From Lachnospiraceae bacterium MD329 (GTDB lineage Bacteria > Bacillota > Clostridia > UBA1381), in the NCBI GenBank assembly GCA_010206265.1, contig VIQV01000001.1, forward strand, positions 124,001 to 188,000: a DNA stretch of 64,000 nt, written 5' to 3'. Both the position numbers and the translations under genes were made by a program. Shown one piece after another: positions 25,970 through 34,584 of the stretch; position 1 is the stretch's first letter, and the number at the start of each line of letters is the position of its first letter. Under the pieces are notes generated by a model. The model was not told where the DNA came from. It did not search any database and saw only the letters and a program-made list of their open reading frames with translations.

Positions 25970-27331
25970 TTAACAATATCTTATAAATATATATAACGTT
26001 GAAACAGTAAGTACAAGTACTGTCGCGGGAACCGCGCTCTTGCAATACTGTCCCCAGCCCACCGGATAACCTTTCTTTGCAGCAACCGAAGTTCCTACAA
26101 CGTTCGCCGACGCACCGATAGGAGTTGCGCTTCCTCCGATATCTGTACCCATACTCAGCGCCCACGCAAGAACCTTCAAATCCACTCCAGGCACTGTCTG
26201 CGAAAGTGAGCTTATTACAGGAATCATTGTAGCCGCAAACGGTATATTGTCCACAAACGCGCTTGCAATACCTGATACCCATATAATAATTGCTATCATC
26301 AGCATTAAATTGCCGCCGCTTATTTTTCCGATAAAGCCTGCGACAAGCTTCAATACTCCTGTCTGTTCCAGTCCGCCTACAACAACAAACAATCCTACAA
26401 AAAACAATAATGTTTTATAATCAACCTTCTTTAATATTTCACCTGTGTGTTTCAGCGAAGTGAGAATTGTCACTATTGCAATAAACAGTCCTATCGTTGC
26501 CACCGTCAGTCCTGTCTGCGCGTGAGTTATAAGAAGTACCACTGCCGCAAGGAATATAAGCGTACTGATAACAAAACCTGTTTTGTCAGTAATAGCCGAT
26601 TCCGGCTTTGGCAAAGATGAAATATCTATGTTGTTGTTTGCGCTCTTTTTAAGCTCCTTGCGAAACACAAAATAGAAATACACAATTACAAATACAAGCG
26701 CAATACCTGCAATTAATCCCGTATTAGTAATAAAGTCTGCAAAAGAATAGCCGAGTGACGTTCCTATTATAATATTTGGCGGGTCGCCGCACATTGTCGC
26801 GCTTCCGCCCAGATTAGCGCAAAAAATTTCCGAAAGTATCATCGGTATCGGATTGAACTTCAACAGCTGAGCCAGTTCAACAGTAACCGCCGCCAGAAAC
26901 AGTATTACTGTAATACTGTCAATAAACATTGCCAGCACTGCCGACATAATCATAAATGCGATAAACAGCGGTGTCGTCTTGTAATTTACGATTTTTGCAA
27001 GCCGCATACAAAGCCATCTGAAAAATCCTGCCTTCGCCATTCCTTCAACCATTATCATCATTCCTGCAATGAATATAATCGTTGCCCAGTTAATACCGCT
27101 CGATTCCTCCGCAGCCTCACCTGCGCTGTACCAAAATCCAAGCGTAAAGATATTATGAACATTTAATGTGTCCGTTACCGCCCCAATGCTATGCATACAA
27201 ACTCCGAATACCAGTATCAGTGTAAGCAGTCCGCATACAAGCGTTATTATGTGACGTTCAAATTTTTCTGTGATAATCATTAAAAACATCACCACAAAAA
27301 TTATAACAGCTAAAATTTGTGCCGCTAACAT
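25970..27331 (-). CDS. ArsB/NhaD-type ion transporter (SLC13/CitMHS superfamily)
   Basis: 453 residues from ATG 27331, 9 bases after GGGAGG; the reading from 27406 has no site. Around eleven to twelve hydrophobic helices. Motifs F-I-D-S-I-T-V-I-L-F and C-A-N-L-G-G-S-A-T-M-C-G-D-P-P-N-I-I-I-G in the first half, and V-D-N-I-P-F-A-A-T-M-I-P ... G-T-D-I-G-G-S-A-T-P-I-G-A-S-A-N-V in the second, are the paired re-entrant signatures of the ion transporter superfamily. Annotations in this group range from arsenite efflux (ArsB) to Na+/H+ antiport (NhaD) and dicarboxylate uptake. There is no ars regulator or reductase nearby, so sodium or an organic anion is as likely as arsenite. Followed by the kinase-like gene in the same unit. 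Confidence 0.82.
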   Translation of the reverse strand: MLAAQILAVIIFVVMFLMIITEKFERHIITLVCGLLTLILVFGVCMHSIGAVTDTLNVHNIFTLGFWYSAGEAAEESSGINWATIIFIAGMMIMVEGMAKAGFFRWLCMRLAKIVNYKTTPLFIAFMIMSAVLAMFIDSITVILFLAAVTVELAQLLKFNPIPMILSEIFCANLGGSATMCGDPPNIIIGTSLGYSFADFITNTGLIAGIALVFVIVYFYFVFRKELKKSANNNIDISSLPKPESAITDKTGFVISTLIFLAAVVLLITHAQTGLTVATIGLFIAIVTILTSLKHTGEILKKVDYKTLLFFVGLFVVVGGLEQTGVLKLVAGFIGKISGGNLMLMIAIIIWVSGIASAFVDNIPFAATMIPVISSLSQTVPGVDLKVLAWALSMGTDIGGSATPIGASANVVGTSVAAKKGYPVGWGQYCKSAVPATVLVLTVSTLYIFIRYC

Positions 27332-27384
27332 AATATTATTCCTCCCTGTTTTTATTTTTGCGCTTTCCGCGCTCACCGTTAACA

Positions 27385-27413
27385 AGGATAGCACATTTTT
27401 ATTCATTTTTCAA
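27385..27413 (-). promoter_or_regulatory. Promoter of the transporter/kinase-like unit
   Basis: On the minus strand TTGAAA (27413-27408), 17 bases, TATCCT (27390-27385); leader about 47 bases to the ATG at 27331. Confidence 0.6.
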
Positions 27414-27495
27414 GAGTAATTATTCATAATTTTACCTGACTCACACACTGAATTGTTGGAAAGAATTTTATTCACACAGACTAACAAAAAATCTC

Positions 27496-28680
27496 TTATT
27501 TTATTCTCCTTCCGCCGAGCGACACAATATCGCCGAAACGGTTTTTCAGGCTGTCTACCGTTTTTTCGAGTTTTTCCGCTTTTTTACTCTGCATATTATC
27601 TGCCTCAAAAAAAGTCATCTGTTCATAAATCGCGTCGTCTTTTATAAGCCCCGTGCCTGTAACAGACAACATTCTTATCGGCGTTTTCATATTCCACGCC
27701 TTCTTTACAATTTCCATTGCCGCCTTGCGTATATCACGTGCAGTATAAGTTGGAAAATCCAGTTTTTGCTGACGGTTTATCGTTTTAAAATCAGGGTCCT
27801 TAATTGTCACCTGTACAGTTGTACACTTCATACCCTTACGGCGCATACGCACCGCTATACTGTCACTGAGCGCATAAATACCGTCGCGCACCTCGTCTTC
27901 TGTTTTGAGGTCGTGCGGAAAAGTTGTACCGTTACCCACAGACTTAACCTCTCTTTTTTCATCAACAGATTTTACAGGCTCGTCGTCCAGTCCGTTTGCA
28001 TATCGGTAAAGCATAGCTCCCACCTTGCCGAAACGTTCAATTATAATCTGCTCGTCAAATTCTGCAAGCTCGCCTATGGTTTTAATTCCGAGATGTTCAA
28101 ACTCCTCACTTGTCCGACGTCCGACATACAGTAAATCACGCACAGGTATGGGATATATCTTTTCTTTCCAGTTTGTTCTGTCAAATACCGTAGTTGCGTC
28201 TGGCTTTTTATAATCACTGCCGAGCTTTGCAAACACCTTGCAGAACGATACGCCGACTGATATTGTAAGCCCCGTTTCCTCACGCACAATATGTCTTAAC
28301 TCGTTCGCAATTTTAACACCGCTGCCAAAAAGACGCTTGCTTTCGGTTACATCAAGCCACGCCTCGTCCAGTCCGAAGGATTCAACATAATCGGTATATC
28401 GGCAATAAATATCCTTTACCTGTTTTGAATACTGATAATACAACTCGCGGTGCGGCGGCACAACCACCAGCTCAGGGCACTTGCGCTTTGCCTGCCAGAT
28501 AGTTTCCGCCGTCAGTACGTTGAATTTTTTTGCAAGCTCGTTTTTGGCGAGTATTATTCCGTGACGCGTTTCCTCATCACCGCCTACCGCCATAGGTACG
28601 TTTTTCAGTTCCGGTTTTAACACACATTCTACTGACGCGTAAAAACCATTGCAGTCGCAGTGAAGTATCGTCCTGTCCAT
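27496..28680 (-). CDS. dinB: DNA polymerase IV (Y-family, translesion)
   Basis: 394 residues. L-H-C-D-C-N-G-F-Y-A-S-V-E at the N-terminus and S-F-G-L-D-E-A-W-L-D-V near residue 103 carry the metal-binding acidic residues. The helix-hairpin-helix region (about 170-210), with G-I-K-T-I-G-E-L-A-E-F, and the C-terminal little-finger domain follow in the usual order and length for DinB. It performs error-prone synthesis across damaged bases. The ATG overlaps the stop of the small upstream gene by one base (TGATG), so translation is probably coupled. No LexA-type box was seen in the short upstream region. Confidence 0.93.
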   Translation of the reverse strand: MDRTILHCDCNGFYASVECVLKPELKNVPMAVGGDEETRHGIILAKNELAKKFNVLTAETIWQAKRKCPELVVVPPHRELYYQYSKQVKDIYCRYTDYVESFGLDEAWLDVTESKRLFGSGVKIANELRHIVREETGLTISVGVSFCKVFAKLGSDYKKPDATTVFDRTNWKEKIYPIPVRDLLYVGRRTSEEFEHLGIKTIGELAEFDEQIIIERFGKVGAMLYRYANGLDDEPVKSVDEKREVKSVGNGTTFPHDLKTEDEVRDGIYALSDSIAVRMRRKGMKCTTVQVTIKDPDFKTINRQQKLDFPTYTARDIRKAAMEIVKKAWNMKTPIRMLSVTGTGLIKDDAIYEQMTFFEADNMQSKKAEKLEKTVDSLKNRFGDIVSLGGRRIK

Positions 28681-28856
28681 CAGTTTTGTTTCCTCACAAT
28701 CGTATAGTCGTCGCCCATTCTGAAATAATGACAGTTTTCGTTTCCGCCGCGGATAAAGCTGTACATTTCGTCCTCGTCCAAATCCATTGAGCAGGCGTAA
28801 CAGTCATATTCCTCATCATAATAGTAATTCATACATTCTTCACAGTTGCTTTTCAC
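28680..28856 (-). CDS. Small Cys-rich protein, DUF6472-like
   Basis: 58 residues from a GTG at 28856, which has GAGGTGA 5-8 bases upstream; a longer reading from 28895 has no site. It begins V-K-S-N-C-E-E-C-M-N-Y-Y-Y-D-E-E-Y-D-C-Y-A-C and has a further Cys near residue 43 (N-C-H-Y-F-R). Five cysteines, acidic overall. I associate the pattern with DUF6472, a family of unknown function found next to dinB or other repair genes in Clostridia, but that link is from memory. The cysteines could bind zinc or a cluster. Translationally coupled to dinB. Confidence 0.75.
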   Translation of the reverse strand: MKSNCEECMNYYYDEEYDCYACSMDLDEDEMYSFIRGGNENCHYFRMGDDYTIVRKQN

Positions 28857-28876
28857 CAAAATCACCTCATAACAAT

Positions 28877-28905
28877 ATTTTACCACACCTTGCAATCATT
28901 TACAA
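28877..28905 (-). promoter_or_regulatory. Promoter of the DUF6472-dinB unit
   Basis: On the minus strand TTGTAA (28905-28900), 17 bases, TAAAAT (28882-28877). Transcription would begin just ahead of the ribosome site. It diverges from the kdgK promoter about 25 bases away. Confidence 0.6.
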
Positions 28906-28930
28906 GACTAATCACAAACTACAAATTACA

Positions 28931-28959
28931 TTGACTATTTTTGCCTTTTATTGTATAAT
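28931..28959 (+). promoter_or_regulatory. Promoter of the kdgK-like operon
   Basis: TTGACT (28931-28936), 17 bases, TATAAT (28954-28959); transcript start near 28966, 30 bases before the ATG. Confidence 0.8.
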
Positions 28960-28995
28960 AAGACTATAAAACACACTAATGGGAGGATAATCATT

Positions 28996-30021
28996 ATGAA
29001 ATTCAAGGAAAATACAGACTATGACTTAATCGGCTTGGGAGAGGTAATGCTCAGACTTTCACCTCCCGACAAGGAAAAAATCTCGCAAAGTGAAACCTTT
29101 GTAAAAAATGCCGGCGGAAGTGAACTTAACGTTGTATCAGGCGCTGCTATGCTTGGTATACGTTCGGCAATTATAACAAAGCTTCCCGAAAATAAAATGG
29201 GACATTTTATCCGTAATAAAATACGTTACGGCAACGTTTCCGACGACTATATCATTTACGACCATTCACCTGAAAAACGACTTGGTATTTACTACTACGA
29301 GAGCGGCGCATACCCCCGCAAATCGTCGGTTATTTATGACAGGGCAAATTCAAGCGTATGTTCCCTGTCACTTTCCGATTTACCTTCGGATATATACGAT
29401 AAAACAAAAATTTTTCACGTTTCAAGTATTACAATGGCGCTGTCGCCGTCGCTGAAAGAAACCACTCTTGAACTGATAAAACGATTTAAAGAGGCAGGCA
29501 CATATATTTCATTTGATGTGAATTACCGCGCGTCGCTATGGAGTGAGGAGGAGGCAAGAGAAGTGGTTGAATCAATCTTCCCTTATGTTGATTTTCTGTT
29601 CGTATCCGAAGAAACCTCACGCAGAATGTTACAGCGTACAGGTACGCTTGAAGAAATTATGCAGGGCTATGCAAATGATTACGGCTGTACTCTTATAGCT
29701 ACAACGCGCCGTGAGGTTATAAGCCCTACTCATCATAACTTTAACTCAAAAATGCTGTTTAAGGGCAAATTCTATGAGGAGAAACCCTACAATAACATTG
29801 AAGTAATTGACAGAATAGGTTCAGGTGACGCATACCTTGCAGGCGTTCTTTACGGTCTTGTAAAATACGGTACGCCTGAACGCGCCATTGAAATCGGAAA
29901 CGCTCTTTCTGCTGTTAAAAACACTGTACCCGGCGATATGTCAGCCAGCAGTATTGAAGAAATAGAGAGCGTTATTAAAGCACATAAGGCTACGGGACAT
30001 CAGGACGAAATGGTACGCTGA
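28996..30021 (+). CDS. kdgK: PfkB-family sugar kinase, probable 2-keto-3-deoxygluconate kinase
   Basis: 341 residues from ATG 28996, downstream of GGGAGG. The N-terminal G-L-G-E-V-M-L-R-L-S-P-P and N-A-G-G-S-E-L-N-V-V-S-G-A-A-M-L-G motifs (usually G-G-A-E-x-N-V) and the C-terminal D-R-I-G-S-G-D-A-Y-L-A-G-V-L (PfkB signature 2, catalytic Asp) define the family. The G-E-x-M-L-R-L-S-P-P start is what I associate with 2-dehydro-3-deoxygluconokinases, which convert KDG from uronate or pectin breakdown to KDPG. That fits the pectin enzymes in the window, but no aldolase or isomerase neighbour confirms it, and another sugar acid or hexose could be the substrate. First gene of a four-gene plus-strand operon with 12-30 base gaps. 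Confidence 0.78.
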   Translation: MKFKENTDYDLIGLGEVMLRLSPPDKEKISQSETFVKNAGGSELNVVSGAAMLGIRSAIITKLPENKMGHFIRNKIRYGNVSDDYIIYDHSPEKRLGIYYYESGAYPRKSSVIYDRANSSVCSLSLSDLPSDIYDKTKIFHVSSITMALSPSLKETTLELIKRFKEAGTYISFDVNYRASLWSEEEAREVVESIFPYVDFLFVSEETSRRMLQRTGTLEEIMQGYANDYGCTLIATTRREVISPTHHNFNSKMLFKGKFYEEKPYNNIEVIDRIGSGDAYLAGVLYGLVKYGTPERAIEIGNALSAVKNTVPGDMSASSIEEIESVIKAHKATGHQDEMVR

Positions 30022-30051
30022 CAGAAAAATTACAGAAAGGCTATAATAATT

Positions 30052-30546
30052 ATGTTTAGAGAAATGCGGAGAATAAAACAGCTTTTAAGCAATGAAGAAA
30101 CAGAAGAAATACTTTGCGCCTGCAAATCAGGCACGCTTGCACTGTCAGGCGACGACGGCTATCCCTACGCCGTACCTATGAGCTATGTTTATGAAAACGG
30201 TAAAATATACTTCCACAGCTCTCTGTCGGGACATAAAATTGACGCGTTGAAAAAATGCGGTAAGGCGTCATTTTGCGTAATTGCCGAGGATAATATTCTT
30301 CCCGAAAAATTTACTACCGTCTATGTAAGTGTAATCGCTTTCGGTCAAATACGCATTATTACGGACAATAATGAAAAGAGAAAAGCAATTACCCTGTTGT
30401 CGGATAAGTATTCACCCAATCTTGAAACAGAACGCGAAAAAGAGATTAACGGCAGTTTTGAACGTATGCATATGCTTGAACTCACAATCGAGCATATGAC
30501 GGGAAAAGAGGGCATTGAACGCACGCGAATGAGAGAGAACAAGTAA
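30052..30546 (+). CDS. Pyridoxamine 5'-phosphate oxidase-family protein (NimA-like, flavin-binding)
   Basis: 164 residues. F-R-E-M-R-R-I-K-Q-L-L-S, then G-T-L-A-L-S-G-D-D-G-Y-P-Y-A-V-P-M-S-Y-V-Y-E-N-G-K-I-Y-F-H-S-S-L-S-G-H-K-I-D split barrel motifs are those of the small FMN-binding PNPOx-like family that includes the nitroimidazole-resistance protein NimA. The His of the G-H-K motif corresponds to the conserved His near the cofactor or haem in Nim proteins. The reaction in commensal Clostridia is unknown. It lies 30 bases after kdgK with a GAAAGG site and 13 bases before the acetyltransferase. Confidence 0.87.
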   Translation: MFREMRRIKQLLSNEETEEILCACKSGTLALSGDDGYPYAVPMSYVYENGKIYFHSSLSGHKIDALKKCGKASFCVIAEDNILPEKFTTVYVSVIAFGQIRIITDNNEKRKAITLLSDKYSPNLETEREKEINGSFERMHMLELTIEHMTGKEGIERTRMRENK

Positions 30547-30559
30547 CGGAGGAATTTAT

Positions 30560-31027
30560 ATGATAATACGCAAGGCGGCAGTACAGGATACAGAAAAAAT
30601 AAAGGATTTATTAAATCAGGTGCTTAACGTTCACCACAACGGCAGACCCGATTTATTCAAAGCAAACTGCCGAAAATACACGGACACTGAACTTAAAACC
30701 CTGATTGCAGACGACAGCCGACCAATATTTGTCGCGGAGGATACTGACGGTGTTCAGGGTTATGCTTTCTGCATTTTACAAGAACATAAGAACGACAATA
30801 TTTTAACTGATATTAAAACGCTGTACATAGATGATTTATGCGTTGATGAAAATGCTCGCGGCAAGCACGTCGGAACCGCCCTTTATGATTTTGTGCTCGG
30901 ATATGCAAAAGAAATCGGCTGTTATAATCTGACGCTTAACGTCTGGTCGTGCAACGAGAGCGCACAGGCATTTTACGAAAAACAGGGGCTTAAACCACAG
31001 AAAACCACACTGGAAACAATTTTATAA
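30560..31027 (+). CDS. GNAT-family N-acetyltransferase
   Basis: 155 residues. I-I-R-K-A-A-V-Q-D-T-E-K-I at the start, L-Y-I-D-D-L-C-V-D-E-N-A-R-G-K-H-V-G-T-A-L-Y motif (acetyl-CoA binding motif A, R-G-x-x-x-G-x-A) and the C-terminal L-N-V-W-S-C-N-E-S-A-Q-A-F-Y-E-K-Q-G motif give a complete single-domain GNAT fold. Substrate unknown. A GGAGG site precedes the ATG and the gene is packed between its neighbours in the kdgK operon. Confidence 0.88.
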   Translation: MIIRKAAVQDTEKIKDLLNQVLNVHHNGRPDLFKANCRKYTDTELKTLIADDSRPIFVAEDTDGVQGYAFCILQEHKNDNILTDIKTLYIDDLCVDENARGKHVGTALYDFVLGYAKEIGCYNLTLNVWSCNESAQAFYEKQGLKPQKTTLETIL

Positions 31028-31045
31028 TAAAGGGAGGTATTCAAA

Positions 31046-32815
31046 ATGAAAAAACAAATTATTGGGGCAGGTCTTGTATTAACCGCACTTTTATCCACGA
31101 ACGCGCTTGCGGATGGCAACATAACGGTGACCTTTGACGGTCAGGCAATAGCCTTTGATACTCAGCCGCAGCTTGTAGAGGGCAGCGTAATGGTGCCTAT
31201 GCGGAAAATTTTTGAAACAGTAGGCGCAAAGGTAAATTGGGACAGCGAAACAAAAACAGTTACCGCCGTAAAAAACGCTCAGTATGTAAAGTTCAGCGCT
31301 GACAATGCCACTATGGAGCTTGGCGTATGCAAGGACGGCAAAGACACGGGAGAAACACTATATTATGCCGACACTCTCCTTGACAGCGCGCCGTTAATTA
31401 AGAACGGTTCAATGCTTGTTCCCGCGCGCGCCGTTTCCGAGGCATTTTACTATGACGTCAATTGGAACGCCGAAAATAACCGCGTGGAAATAACAACTCC
31501 CGATAACGACGAGGGCTGGATTTATTATTCAAGCTGGACTGACGGCGGACATATGTACAAGATTGACACAAACGGTCAGAACAGACAAATATTATCTGAA
31601 AACGACTGTTATTCGGAAGGCTATTACCCACTTGTACATAACGACGGCTATATTTATTATTCAATGCGCGGTGAAAATGAAGGCTGTCTTTACAGAATTA
31701 AAACCGACGGTACAGGTGAGGAAAAACTAACGAATATGCCTGTAGAACTCATATACGATTTTGAATTGGACACTCGTTCATCATTTACTGGCGACTGTAT
31801 TTATTTCTTCGCACCAAAAAAGGACAGCCGCAAATATACTGTTCCTTTATACAAACTCAATGTTAACACAAAAGAGCTTACACAGCTTATTGATAAAGAG
31901 ATACCCTCATACAGCATACGAAAATACGGCGAATATATTTATTTCCAGTATAACGACGACAGAATAGCATATTATCGCATAGACGCTGACGGTGAAATTA
32001 TTAAGGTTCTTGATAATATACTTATACGCAATTTTTCAATCGGAAACGACAGATTAAGCTTTATAAATGAACGCGACGGCAAAAGATACACAGCTGCTCT
32101 TGACGGTTCGGATTTACAAGAAGTAGCGGAAGACAAGACCGAAGATGAATTTATGGAGAACTATGACGGAGTTATGGAGAAATACGATGATTTCTTTATA
32201 GCATATCGCTTTATAGAAGATAAAGATTCAGATGGACATTATATAAGCTCTATGGAATATTATGTAGTTGATAATGACTGCAAGGAATTGTTTAAAATAT
32301 CGCCGCCCGAAAATGCCGATATATATTATGGGATAGAACATCGCGGCAATAAAATATATTATTCATTAGCCCCTAAAATAAACTATCAGTCAAAAAAGAT
32401 TTACGTTGACAGCATTGACGAGCTTTTGGGTATGGAATTTATAAGCGTAAGCGCTGAAAAAGTTGACGGAAAATTCGAAATCCAAACAAATAAACGTGAA
32501 CAGATAAAAAGTGATTTTGAAAGCGAAGTTCACTGTATAGATTTAGACACAAATACAGATGTCGTTATTTTAAAAGGTTATTACCTTATAGGTGTTATGG
32601 ATGACGAAGAAAAGCTGTATTTAGGCAAAGAAACATCGGACGGCAAATATGAATACTATATGTCAGATTTAAACGGAAACAATATTGAGCCTCAGTCGAA
32701 AGCAGCAGAAATTCTCTTCTCAGATATGGTAAATGTAAATGAACAGGCTAAATACGGAATCGTTGTGAAAAGTAATGGTAAAACACAGGGCTATCCAAAC
32801 TATAATCAATACTGA
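31046..32815 (+). CDS. Secreted stalk-domain protein with DUF5050-type beta-propeller
   Basis: 589 residues. Signal peptide (about 1-22) starting M-K-K-Q-I-I-G-A-G-L. A stalk domain (PF07833) at about 25-150 with V-P-M-R-K-I-F-E-T-V-G-A-K-V-N-W and V-P-A-R-A-V-S-E-A-F-Y-Y-D-V-N-W. From about 155 on, repeats of the form G-W-I-Y-Y-S ... M-Y-K-I-D-T-N-G-Q-N and G-Y-I-Y-Y-S ... L-Y-R-I-K-T-D-G-T-G are DUF5050 blades, as in secreted clostridial propellers. No anchor is visible apart from the stalk. Function unknown; possibly ligand sensing or adhesion at the surface. GGGAGG site; last gene of the kdgK operon, ending at a strong terminator. Confidence 0.85.
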   Translation: MKKQIIGAGLVLTALLSTNALADGNITVTFDGQAIAFDTQPQLVEGSVMVPMRKIFETVGAKVNWDSETKTVTAVKNAQYVKFSADNATMELGVCKDGKDTGETLYYADTLLDSAPLIKNGSMLVPARAVSEAFYYDVNWNAENNRVEITTPDNDEGWIYYSSWTDGGHMYKIDTNGQNRQILSENDCYSEGYYPLVHNDGYIYYSMRGENEGCLYRIKTDGTGEEKLTNMPVELIYDFELDTRSSFTGDCIYFFAPKKDSRKYTVPLYKLNVNTKELTQLIDKEIPSYSIRKYGEYIYFQYNDDRIAYYRIDADGEIIKVLDNILIRNFSIGNDRLSFINERDGKRYTAALDGSDLQEVAEDKTEDEFMENYDGVMEKYDDFFIAYRFIEDKDSDGHYISSMEYYVVDNDCKELFKISPPENADIYYGIEHRGNKIYYSLAPKINYQSKKIYVDSIDELLGMEFISVSAEKVDGKFEIQTNKREQIKSDFESEVHCIDLDTNTDVVILKGYYLIGVMDDEEKLYLGKETSDGKYEYYMSDLNGNNIEPQSKAAEILFSDMVNVNEQAKYGIVVKSNGKTQGYPNYNQY

Positions 32816-32851
32816 ACTGACAGGTAATATCGGATAGACTGATAACAATCA

Positions 32852-32886
32852 AGCCGCCGCCCATAAAAATGAGGTGGCGGCTTTTT
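32852..32886 (+). terminator. Intrinsic terminator of the kdgK operon
   Basis: A 10-bp GC-rich stem (32852-32861 with 32873-32882, one G-T pair) with an 11-base loop is followed by TTTTT. The convergent sstT gene ends 6 bases beyond. Confidence 0.88.
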
Positions 32887-32891
32887 ACATA

Positions 32892-34121
32892 CTAAAATTC
32901 CATTTCCCTGCCTTGTTTTTTCCATTCCATAAACTCGGCGGTTGCGGCAAAAAGTACATCTGCCGATGAATTTATTGCAGTTTCAAAAGAATCCTGCACA
33001 ACTCCAATAATAAATCCAATTGCCACAACCTGCATTGCAACGTCATTGCCTATATTAAACAATGAACACGCCATTGGTATTAAAAGCAATGAACCGCCTG
33101 CAACTCCCGACGAGCCGCAAGCCGCGAGAGTCGCTAAGACGCTTAATATCAGTGCAGTAAATATATCGACCTGCACACCCATTGTATGTGCCGCTGCAAG
33201 AGTCATTACAGTTATTGTAATAGCCGCTCCGTCCATATTTATCGTTGCTCCGAGAGGAATTGATACGGAATACATATCCCTGTCAAGACCGAGTTTTTCA
33301 CATAAAGCCATATTGATTGGAATATTTGCGGCTGAACTCCGTGTAAAAAAAGCTGTAAGCCCGCTTTCCTTAAAGCATTTTAACACAAGCGGATACGGAT
33401 TTCTTCTCAGGCATATTGCCACTATCAGCGGGTCAACAATCAGAGCAACCGCAAGCATACAGCCAACCAGAACTAAAAGCAGATGTCCGTAGTCTGTAAA
33501 TATACCTATGCCGTTTTCCGACACAGAAGTAAATACAAGTCCCATTATTCCGAATGGAGCAAGATTTATCACCCAACGCACAGTTTTTGTGACTGCCTCG
33601 GAAATATCGCCTAAAACCTTTTTGGTACTTTCTCGTGCAAGCTGTTTTAACGCTACTCCAAACACAACCGCCCACATAAGTATTCCTATATAGTTTGCCT
33701 CTGACAGTGATTTTATCGGATTGGAAACCATATTTAAAAGCAATGCTTTTAATATCTCCCCTACACCGCTTGGCGCAACGGAATCGGTCTGCGCAACCTC
33801 AGTAAGCGTTAGAGTTATCGGAAAAATCTTACTCACCGTTACCGCTACAATTGCGGCAAACAGTGTGCTCAGCACATATAAAATTATAACAGTCCGGAAT
33901 CTTCTTCCTATCCCCCCTGCTGCGTTCGCCAAAGAGCTTATAACAAGAACAAATACAAGTATCGGCGCAATCGCTTTCAGCGCTCCGACAAATATATCCC
34001 CAAGCATAGACAACACAACCCAATCAGTACGCACAATTCCTATTACAGCTCCTATTATAATTCCTGCTAAAATTCTCAATATAAGATTTGTTTCAGTGTA
34101 TTTTTTTATAATTCTTTTCAT
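32892..34121 (-). CDS. sstT: Serine/threonine:Na+ symporter
   Basis: 409 residues from ATG 34121, which has AAAGGA upstream; a reading from 34220 adds a non-family N-terminus. Dicarboxylate/amino acid:cation symporter fold with A-F-F-T-R-S-S-A-A-N-I-P-I-N-M (HP1 serine-rich loop), P-L-G-A-T-I-N-M-D-G-A-A (TM7, Na+ site) and A-C-G-S-S-G-V-A-G-G-S (HP2). These match SstT, which imports serine and threonine with sodium. The full length is as expected. It diverges from the riboswitch-controlled surface gene; no promoter could be assigned with confidence. Confidence 0.92.
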   Translation of the reverse strand: MKRIIKKYTETNLILRILAGIIIGAVIGIVRTDWVVLSMLGDIFVGALKAIAPILVFVLVISSLANAAGGIGRRFRTVIILYVLSTLFAAIVAVTVSKIFPITLTLTEVAQTDSVAPSGVGEILKALLLNMVSNPIKSLSEANYIGILMWAVVFGVALKQLARESTKKVLGDISEAVTKTVRWVINLAPFGIMGLVFTSVSENGIGIFTDYGHLLLVLVGCMLAVALIVDPLIVAICLRRNPYPLVLKCFKESGLTAFFTRSSAANIPINMALCEKLGLDRDMYSVSIPLGATINMDGAAITITVMTLAAAHTMGVQVDIFTALILSVLATLAACGSSGVAGGSLLLIPMACSLFNIGNDVAMQVVAIGFIIGVVQDSFETAINSSADVLFAATAEFMEWKKQGREMEF

Positions 34122-34241
34122 AACTGTTTGTTTCCTTTCTTCATATAATAAATAATTACTCCCTATGTTTATAATTCCTTCTTCCATTGTTGTTTTATAC
34201 ATTGCCGTTTGTTTAATCATCTCAAACTAAAAAACGCGTAT

Positions 34242-34270
34242 TTGACTTTAAAGGAAATTTATGCTAATAT
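34242..34270 (+). promoter_or_regulatory. Promoter of the cobalamin-riboswitch transcript
   Basis: TTGACT (34242-34247), 17 bases, TAATAT (34265-34270) with an extended -10 TG at 34262-34263. Transcript start near 34277. Confidence 0.75.
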
Positions 34271-34299
34271 ATAGACTGTACAATTAAATATTCACACAA

Positions 34300-34500
34300 T
34301 GTGTCGATTGTACCGTATGGGTGCAATCGGTGAAAAGGGAATCGGGTGCAAATCCCGAACGATAACTGTCGCTGTGTGCGCCGAATGTTTTTATGCCCGT
34401 CGGTGAAAACCGGTCATTGGGAAACTGAGAAGGCAGGGTATAAAAATGCTGAACATCTGTTCTATATGGCGTAAGTCAAAAGACCTGCATTGATGTTATT
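34300..34500 (+). promoter_or_regulatory. Cobalamin (B12) riboswitch aptamer
   Basis: The conserved order is present: GGTGCAA and AAGGGAA (around 34320-34341), GGTGCAAATCC (34345-34355), ACTGTCGC (about 34366), the GGTCATTGGGAA and GAAGGC segment (34410-34433), and the B12 box AAGTCAAAAGACCTGC (34473-34488). This is the Rfam Cobalamin architecture. The 540 bases between the divergent sstT and the surface-protein ATG consist of the promoter, this aptamer and the expression platform. Confidence 0.9.
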
Positions 34501-34584
34501 CCGTAAGTGCTTATGCATAGGAATAGCAGTTTTGTCCGCATTTTTAGAGGCGTTTTGTCAGTGTGCGGATAATTTGTGAAATAG

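Noticed and set aside
34501-34533. Hairpin TATTCC...GGAATA directly after the B12 box as the riboswitch terminator
   Set aside because: It is followed by only four T in a mixed context, while the 34599-34633 hairpin has an 11-bp stem and seven T and an overlapping competitor.
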